Below, in pieces: positions 51,343 through 56,251 of a DNA stretch of 56,251 nucleotides (position 1 is its first letter; each line of letters begins with the position of its first letter). The notes under the pieces are model-generated. The model saw nothing but the letters and a program-made list of their open reading frames with translations. It ran no database searches and was not told the origin of the DNA. Source of the DNA: Nocardioides immobilis (lineage in GTDB: Bacteria; Actinomycetota; Actinomycetes; Propionibacteriales; Nocardioidaceae); contig NZ_QXGH01000045.1 of NCBI RefSeq assembly GCF_003515065.1, forward strand, positions 1 to 56,251, given 5' to 3'. The translations under genes and the position numbers were made by a program.

Positions 51343-52872
51343 TCAGTCCTTCCGGAACATCTCGAGCATGCGCAGTGTCACCAGGAAGCCGCCGAAGATG
51401 TTGATGCTCGCGATCAGTACGGCGACCGCGGCCAGCGCGGTTGTGACCGCGTTGGCGCTGCCGACCTGGAGGATCCCGCCGACGAGGATGATCCCGGAGA
51501 TCGCGTTGGTCTCCGACATCAGCGGCGTGTGCAGCGCGTGCGCCACGTTGGAGATCACGTAGTAACCCACGAACACCGCGAGCACGAACACGGTGAAGTG
51601 GTTGAGGAACTCCGACGGCGAGTAGGCGGCGGCCAGCGCGAACAGGCCCGCGGCTAGCCCGGCGGCGGCGTACTTCCGCCTCGGGTCGGGCGGCGGTTTC
51701 GGTGCCTCCGGCTCCGGCGCCGCCTTCTGTGCGACCTGCGGTTGCGCGGACACCTGCACCGGCGGCGGCGGCCACATGCTCTCGCCGTCCTTGACCGCGG
51801 TCAGGCCGCGCTGCACCACGTCGTCCATGTCGAGGGTGAGCTGCCCGTCCTTCTCCGGGGTCAGCAGCCTGAGCAGGTTGACGACGTTGGTGCCGTAGAG
51901 CTGCGAGGTCTGCGCCGGCAGCCGACCGGGGAGGTCCGTGTAGCCGAGGATCGTCACCCCGTTGTCGGTGACCGTCCGCTCGCCAGTGACGGTTCCTTCG
52001 CAGTTGCCACCGTTGGCCGCGGCCATGTCGACAATCACGCTGCCCGGACGCATGTTGGCGATCGTCTCGGCGCGGATCAGCTTCGGCGCCGGCTTGCCCG
52101 GGATCAACGCGGTGGTGATCACGATGTCGGCCTGACGGGCCTCCTCGTCGTACATCGCTGCCGTCGCGGCCTCCTGCTCGGCCGTCATCTCCTTGGCGTA
52201 GCCGTCGGCGCTGACCTCGGCCTCGAACTCGACCTGCGCGAACGCCGCCCCCATCGACTCGACCTGCTCGGCCACCTCGGGACGGACGTCGAAGGCGCGG
52301 ACGATGGCCCCCATCGCAGACGCCGCGCCGATCGCCGCGAGGCCTGCCACGCCCGCACCCACCACGAACACCCTTGCCGGCGGGATCTTGCCCGCAGCGG
52401 TCACCTGGCCGGTGAACATCCGGCCGAACTCATGGGCGGACTCCACCACCGCGCGGTAGCCGGCGACGTTCGCCATCGAGGACAGCACGTCCAGCGACTG
52501 CGCGCGTGAGATCCGCGGCACCGCGTCCATCGCGAGCGCGGTGACGCCCTGCGCCTGCAGCTTCTCGACGAGCTCCGGGCTGCGCGCGGGCGCCATCATC
52601 GCGATCACGGTCGCACCCTTGTGCAGCCGCTCGATCTCGTCGTCGGTGGGAGCGTTGACTTTCACCACGACGTCGGCTTCCCACGCGTCCTCACAGGTGC
52701 CGATCCGGGCACCGGCCCCCTTGAAGGCGTCGTCGGCCTGGTCCGCCGCCTCGCCAGCGCCGGTCTCCACGACCACCTCGTAGCCGAGGCCAACCAGCTG
52801 CGACACGGTCTTCGCGGTCGCGGCGACCAGGGTTTCCCCGGGCTTGGACTCGCGGGGGATGCCGATCTGCAT
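51343..52872 (-). CDS. pntA: NAD(P) transhydrogenase subunit alpha
   Basis: This 509-residue protein contains the NAD(H)-binding domain (VFVVGAGVAGLAAIGAASAMGA) and the alanine-dehydrogenase-like lobes. A Pro/Ala-rich linker (about 385-415) follows, then the alpha2 membrane part of four helices. It is thus the E. coli-like undivided alpha chain, whereas many bacteria split it into PntAA and PntAB. The ATG follows AGGA six bases upstream. With pntB and npdG it forms one unit. Confidence 0.95.
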   Translation of the reverse strand: MQIGIPRESKPGETLVAATAKTVSQLVGLGYEVVVETGAGEAADQADDAFKGAGARIGTCEDAWEADVVVKVNAPTDDEIERLHKGATVIAMMAPARSPELVEKLQAQGVTALAMDAVPRISRAQSLDVLSSMANVAGYRAVVESAHEFGRMFTGQVTAAGKIPPARVFVVGAGVAGLAAIGAASAMGAIVRAFDVRPEVAEQVESMGAAFAQVEFEAEVSADGYAKEMTAEQEAATAAMYDEEARQADIVITTALIPGKPAPKLIRAETIANMRPGSVIVDMAAANGGNCEGTVTGERTVTDNGVTILGYTDLPGRLPAQTSQLYGTNVVNLLRLLTPEKDGQLTLDMDDVVQRGLTAVKDGESMWPPPPVQVSAQPQVAQKAAPEPEAPKPPPDPRRKYAAAGLAAGLFALAAAYSPSEFLNHFTVFVLAVFVGYYVISNVAHALHTPLMSETNAISGIILVGGILQVGSANAVTTALAAVAVLIASINIFGGFLVTLRMLEMFRKD

Positions 52873-52946
52873 CGCCGTTCCTCTCACGCTGACTGCTCGA
52901 ATACGGTCGCGGGTGGTGCTGCCCAGCCGGGATCGGTGGCCACAGG

Positions 52947-53615
52947 TCAGCCCTGGTCCACGCCGGTGATCGCGACACCCGATCGGGTCCTGTACCGCTT
53001 GTTCATGCTGATCAGCACTGCGGTCAGCGGCTCCAGCTGCCGCGCGAGGCGCAGCGCGCCCGCATCGATGCCGCGTTTGCCTGTGACGGACACCGCCAGG
53101 TCCTGCACGACGGACTTGGCTTCCGAGTCGTCCCCGCACACCAGCACGTCCTCGTGATGCAGCGGGTCGGGGGTCTTCCACAAGGACAGCGCAGCCACGT
53201 GGTGGAAGGCACCCACCACCCGGGCCGTCGGCACCAGGCGCTGCGTCTCCTGCGCCGCCGACTCCTCCAGGACCAGCCCGTACGGCCCGCCCGCGTCGAA
53301 TCCCAACGGGTTCACACAGCTGATGACGATCTTGCCTTCCAGCCCACCGGCCAGGCCGGTGACCAGGTTGGCATGACCCTCCCACGGCACGGCGAGCAGG
53401 ACCACGGACGCCTTGTCGACCGCCGCAGCATTGTCGGCACCGACGACACCCGGCGAGCCGATCTTGTCGTTGATCTCGTCGGCCTTCTCCGAAGCTCGCC
53501 CTGCATCGCGCGACCCCAGCACGACATCGTGGCCCGCGAGGGCGAACCGGTACGCGAGACCGCGACCCTGAGGTCCGGTCCCCCCCACCACGGCAATGCT
53601 GAGAGAGGCATTCAT
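52947..53615 (-). CDS. npdG: F420-dependent NADP reductase (Fno/NpdG type)
   Basis: This 222-residue enzyme exchanges hydride between NADPH and coenzyme F420. It has the NADP loop VVGGTGPQGRGLAYRFA with the SRD segment binding the 2'-phosphate, LLAVPWEGHANLV, SCVNPLG and VVGAFHHVAALSLW. It lies 74 bases upstream of pntA on the same strand. The context suggests the transhydrogenase supplies NADPH to make F420H2, which F420-dependent oxidoreductases elsewhere would use. Confidence 0.9.
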   Translation of the reverse strand: MNASLSIAVVGGTGPQGRGLAYRFALAGHDVVLGSRDAGRASEKADEINDKIGSPGVVGADNAAAVDKASVVLLAVPWEGHANLVTGLAGGLEGKIVISCVNPLGFDAGGPYGLVLEESAAQETQRLVPTARVVGAFHHVAALSLWKTPDPLHHEDVLVCGDDSEAKSVVQDLAVSVTGKRGIDAGALRLARQLEPLTAVLISMNKRYRTRSGVAITGVDQG

Positions 53616-54061
53616 GAGAGGTCTCCTTCGGATCAGGTGGACGGCGACGCGTGAGGCGGCGGGACTTCGAGAGCCCCTACGTCGGACGGCTCGCGGTCGC
53701 TCGACTCACGACACCGAAGTGCCCGCCGACACCACGAGCACCACAACAGAACGACCACTACGTGGGCGCCCATCGGACCAGATCGTTGTCGTTCTGATCT
53801 GCCACGACCCTACGGGAGTTCGCGGGTTCTGAACAGATAATCGTCCAAATATTCGGACAAATCTTCGGCAATCTCTGCGGATGGCCTACAGTGAGCACCT
53901 GAGGGTCACGAGGTCATGAGGTCTGGCCTCGCTTGAGAGTGCCAGCTCGCCGAGTGCTTGTCGGGACTACGAGGCTGCCCATGGCGACAGGCCGACGCGT
54001 TCGAATGGTCGCACTGGCGCTGGGTCGATTTCACCGAGTCTCGGCCAACGGAGGTGATGGG
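53616..54061. promoter_or_regulatory. Divergent regulatory region between npdG-pntAB and the MFS gene, with a palindrome
   Basis: No gene is supported in this stretch. Around 53830-53875 the DNA is noticeably more AT-rich than its surroundings. GTCCAAAT (53843-53850) and ATTCGGAC (53851-53858) form a 16-base near-perfect palindrome, a good candidate operator serving both directions. TTGTCC near 53860 on the minus strand could be a -35. The MFS start is set by GGAGG at 54050-54054. Confidence 0.5.
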
Positions 54062-56059
54062 GTGGTCGCTCCGACCGCCGTACCGCTGAGCGCCTCGCAG
54101 CCGCAACCCGAGGCTCCCACGATCAACTCGGCTCTGGTTGTCACGACCCTCTCGCTGTGCGGCATCGTGGTCGCGCTGCAGCAAACCCTGCTCCTGCCGC
54201 TGCTGCCTCTCTTGCCCCGCCTCCTCGACACCACGGCGGACACCGCCTCCTGGTTGGTGACGGCCACCCTGTTGACCGGGGCGATCGCAACCCCGACGAT
54301 CTCGCGGCTGGCCGACATGTACGGCAAGCGGCGGATGATGGTGATCGCGTTGGCGGTGTCGGTGCTCGGCTCTTTGGTGGGAGCCTTGAGCACGGCGCTG
54401 CCGCTGCTCCTGGGCGCTCGTGCGCTGCAGGGCGTCGGCATGGCGCTGATCCCCGTGGGCATCGCGATCATGCGCGACGAGCTGCCGCGCGAGCGCCTCC
54501 CCCTCGGCGTCGCCCTCATGAGCGCCACCCTCGCTATCGGCGCTGGCGCCGGCCCACCCTTGTCCGGCCTGATCGCCGAGCACTTGGACTGGCACGCCAT
54601 CTTCTGGCTCACCGGCGTCGTCGGCATCCTGCTGCTACTCGTCACCCTCGCTGTCCTTCCCGAGTCGCCGGTCCGGACCCGGGGCACCTTCGACGTGCGC
54701 GGCGCCGTACTCCTCTCAGTCGCGCTCACCGCCGTCTTGCTGGTGCTCTCCAAGGGAGGCCAATGGGGGTGGGGATCGCCGAGAACCCTCGGCTTGGGGG
54801 CTGCCGGGCTCGTGCTCCTCGCGGTCTGGGGGCCAGTGGAGCTCCGCACGCCGAACCCTCTGGTCGATCTACGGGTGGCCGGGCGCCGCGCTGTCCTGCT
54901 CGTCAACGCCGCGTCCGCTCTTTCCGGGTTCGCGATGTTCGCCAACATGCTCCTCACGATGCTGTTCCTCCAGCTACCGACCAAGTCTGGCTACGGCCTC
55001 GGGCTCGACATCCTTGCCACCGGTCTCTGGATGACCCCGAACGCAGCGGCCTTCGGCCTGATGGCACCGGTGTCAGCCTTGCTCACACGTCGGTTCGGCC
55101 CCCAGGTCACGATGCTCAGCGGTGCCGCAGTCATGTCCGCCGCCTACGTCGGCCGGGTCTTCTTCAGCGATGACCTGGCCCAGGTTGTCATCGGCGCTGT
55201 CGTCGTGAGCATCGGCACAGCGATGGTGTTCGGCGCGCTGCCGATGCTGATCATGCGCGCTGTCCCCGTCACCGAGACCGCTGCGGCGAACGGGCTCAAC
55301 GTCCTGCTTCGTACCCTCGGCACCTCTACCGCCAGCGCGAGTGTCGCCGCCGTCGCGGGCGCCTCGATCGTCGCCGTCGGCGGGCAGGTCCTGCCCAGCA
55401 GTCAAGGGATCACCCTGCTGCTGTGGCTCTCCGCTGGCACCGCTCTCGGCGCAGCGCTACTCGGCATTCCCATGCTGCGCATGCGCGACTTCGAGGCCGA
55501 TGCCGACCGCGGGGGCACGGCGACCACGGGTCGACCTTCGAAGGTCGTCCGCGGCCAAGTGCTCTCGCCGTCCTCCCACCCGATCTCCCGCGCCGTCGTC
55601 ACGATCCTCGCCCCCGACGGCAAGCAGGTCGACTGGGGACAAGCCGACTCCGAGGGCCGGTTCAGAGCCGCCATCCCGGCCAGCGCGGACTACCTGGTGG
55701 TGACCGCCGCGGACGGCTGGCAACCTCGCTCACAACTGCTCCACCTCGACAGCGAAGCTCCCCTACCGCCGATCGTGCTCCGCGACCGACTCACTCTCAC
55801 AGGGACGATCACCGACGCCGAGGGTCAAGCGGTCAGCAACGCGCTCGTCGTCCTCACCCGCAACACCGGCGAGACCGTCCTGGCTTCCCGCAGCGACCAC
55901 GACGGTCGCTACGAGATGCCGCGGCCCGCGAACGGGCGCTACGTGCTGACGGTCGTCGCTGCCGACGGGGCGATCGGTGCACGGCCGGCCCCCGTGTGGG
56001 AGGCGGCGCGAAGCGTAGATCTCACCCTCGGCACACCCCTGTCGAGACCCGCCCGCTAA
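54062..56059 (+). CDS. MFS drug-exporter-type transporter fused to two regulatory-like beta domains
   Basis: This protein of about 665 residues has 14 predicted helices of the DHA2/EmrB group: SRLADMYGKRRMM (motif A), GARALQGVGMALIPVG and GAGAGPPLSGLIAEH (motif C region). After the last helix (about 475) come two carboxypeptidase-regulatory-like beta-sandwich repeats: VRGQVLSPSSHPISRAVVTI with EGRFRAAIPA, and LTGTITDAEGQAVSNALVVL with DGRYEMPRPANG. GTG 54062 has GGAGG seven bases upstream and beats earlier starts. Substrate unknown. Confidence 0.85.
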   Translation: MVAPTAVPLSASQPQPEAPTINSALVVTTLSLCGIVVALQQTLLLPLLPLLPRLLDTTADTASWLVTATLLTGAIATPTISRLADMYGKRRMMVIALAVSVLGSLVGALSTALPLLLGARALQGVGMALIPVGIAIMRDELPRERLPLGVALMSATLAIGAGAGPPLSGLIAEHLDWHAIFWLTGVVGILLLLVTLAVLPESPVRTRGTFDVRGAVLLSVALTAVLLVLSKGGQWGWGSPRTLGLGAAGLVLLAVWGPVELRTPNPLVDLRVAGRRAVLLVNAASALSGFAMFANMLLTMLFLQLPTKSGYGLGLDILATGLWMTPNAAAFGLMAPVSALLTRRFGPQVTMLSGAAVMSAAYVGRVFFSDDLAQVVIGAVVVSIGTAMVFGALPMLIMRAVPVTETAAANGLNVLLRTLGTSTASASVAAVAGASIVAVGGQVLPSSQGITLLLWLSAGTALGAALLGIPMLRMRDFEADADRGGTATTGRPSKVVRGQVLSPSSHPISRAVVTILAPDGKQVDWGQADSEGRFRAAIPASADYLVVTAADGWQPRSQLLHLDSEAPLPPIVLRDRLTLTGTITDAEGQAVSNALVVLTRNTGETVLASRSDHDGRYEMPRPANGRYVLTVVAADGAIGARPAPVWEAARSVDLTLGTPLSRPAR

Positions 56060-56127
56060 GCATCAGACGCGAATGCCGCGGCCGGCGGGCAGCAGACGGT
56101 TACCACCCTTCTGGCCTGGTACGACTA

Positions 56128-56251
56128 GGGCGTGTCTCCTAAGTCGCGAGCCAGATGGTGATGGCGCGTAGGACAACGGCTCCTCGGTAGACGGCGGCGA
56201 GCTTGTCGTAGCGGGTTGCGATCCCTCGCCACTGCTTGTGGTCGTTGAACG
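56128..56251 (-). mobile_element. IS5-family transposase, 3' end (cut by window edge)
   Basis: On the minus strand the sequence encodes FNDHKQWRGIATRYDKLAAV, then VVLRAITIWLAT and a stop at 56139-56141, the usual C-terminus of IS5-family DDE transposases. The stretch gggcgtgtctcctaagt starting near 56128 is probably the terminal inverted repeat. The rest of the element lies outside the window. Confidence 0.88.

Noticed and set aside
53616..53930. Small protein genes in the npdG-MFS spacer
   Set aside because: Short frames exist but none has a ribosome site, codon pattern or recognisable sequence; a regulatory role explains the stretch better.

Overview
The window reads as chromosomal DNA of a high-GC actinobacterium, most likely Nocardioidaceae (Nocardioides-like). 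The evidence is the gene content: mycothiol synthase (MshD), GlnR, an F420:NADPH oxidoreductase (NpdG/Fno), two type II NADH dehydrogenases, MutT1-type NUDIX/phosphatase, Zur, and heavy use of GTG/TTG starts with GTGA/ATGA stop-start overlaps. The genus is inference; no marker gene such as 16S is present.

Region 1 (about 1-18970) is a Wzx/Wzy-type exopolysaccharide or capsule locus. It holds a fused Wzz/BY-kinase with a six-tyrosine C-terminal cluster, Gmd plus a shortened Gmd-like paralog (GDP-6-deoxyhexose supply), a UDP-glucuronate decarboxylase-type enzyme (UDP-xylose supply), a flippase, a polymerase/ligase, five glycosyltransferases (two GT4, two GT8, one HlpA-like) and an unusual number of decorating enzymes: six methyltransferase domains and a sulfotransferase-like protein. 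Ten genes from 16476 down to 6812 form one minus-strand transcription unit.

Region 2 (19000-25670) holds MoaD/ThiS, GlnR and MshD, then a 1334-residue Ala/Glu/Arg-rich coiled-coil membrane protein and a small paralog of its C-terminal membrane domain. A third paralog of that domain lies at 41683.

Region 3 (25680-37620) is a phosphate neighbourhood: an esterase, Ppk1, DUF47/PhoU-like protein plus Pit, then pstSCAB with a regulator as the last gene, and a MutT1-like protein. Three things stand out. The PstS protein is circularly permuted: its C-terminal half precedes its N-terminal half. The last pst gene is a winged-helix regulator with a degenerate receiver domain. A hypothetical gene next to it is bracketed by two hairpins sharing the same arm sequence. 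A PHO-box-like direct repeat lies upstream of pstS.

Region 4 (37670-49135) is mixed housekeeping: exported hypotheticals, a cold-shock protein, DUF305 lipoprotein, tRNA-Lys(TTT), GH114, Zur, GNAT, thioesterase, two closely related NDH-2 enzymes, a HATPase (anti-sigma type), a CrcB pair and a PF06262-type metallopeptidase.

Region 5 (49190-56251) looks like the edge of an integrated segment. It opens with a 3' fragment of a tRNA-Asp gene and a broken creatininase, followed by pntB, pntA and npdG, which together could pass reducing power from NADH to NADPH to F420. It then has an MFS exporter fused to regulatory-like beta domains, and ends in the 3' part of an IS5-family transposase at the window edge.
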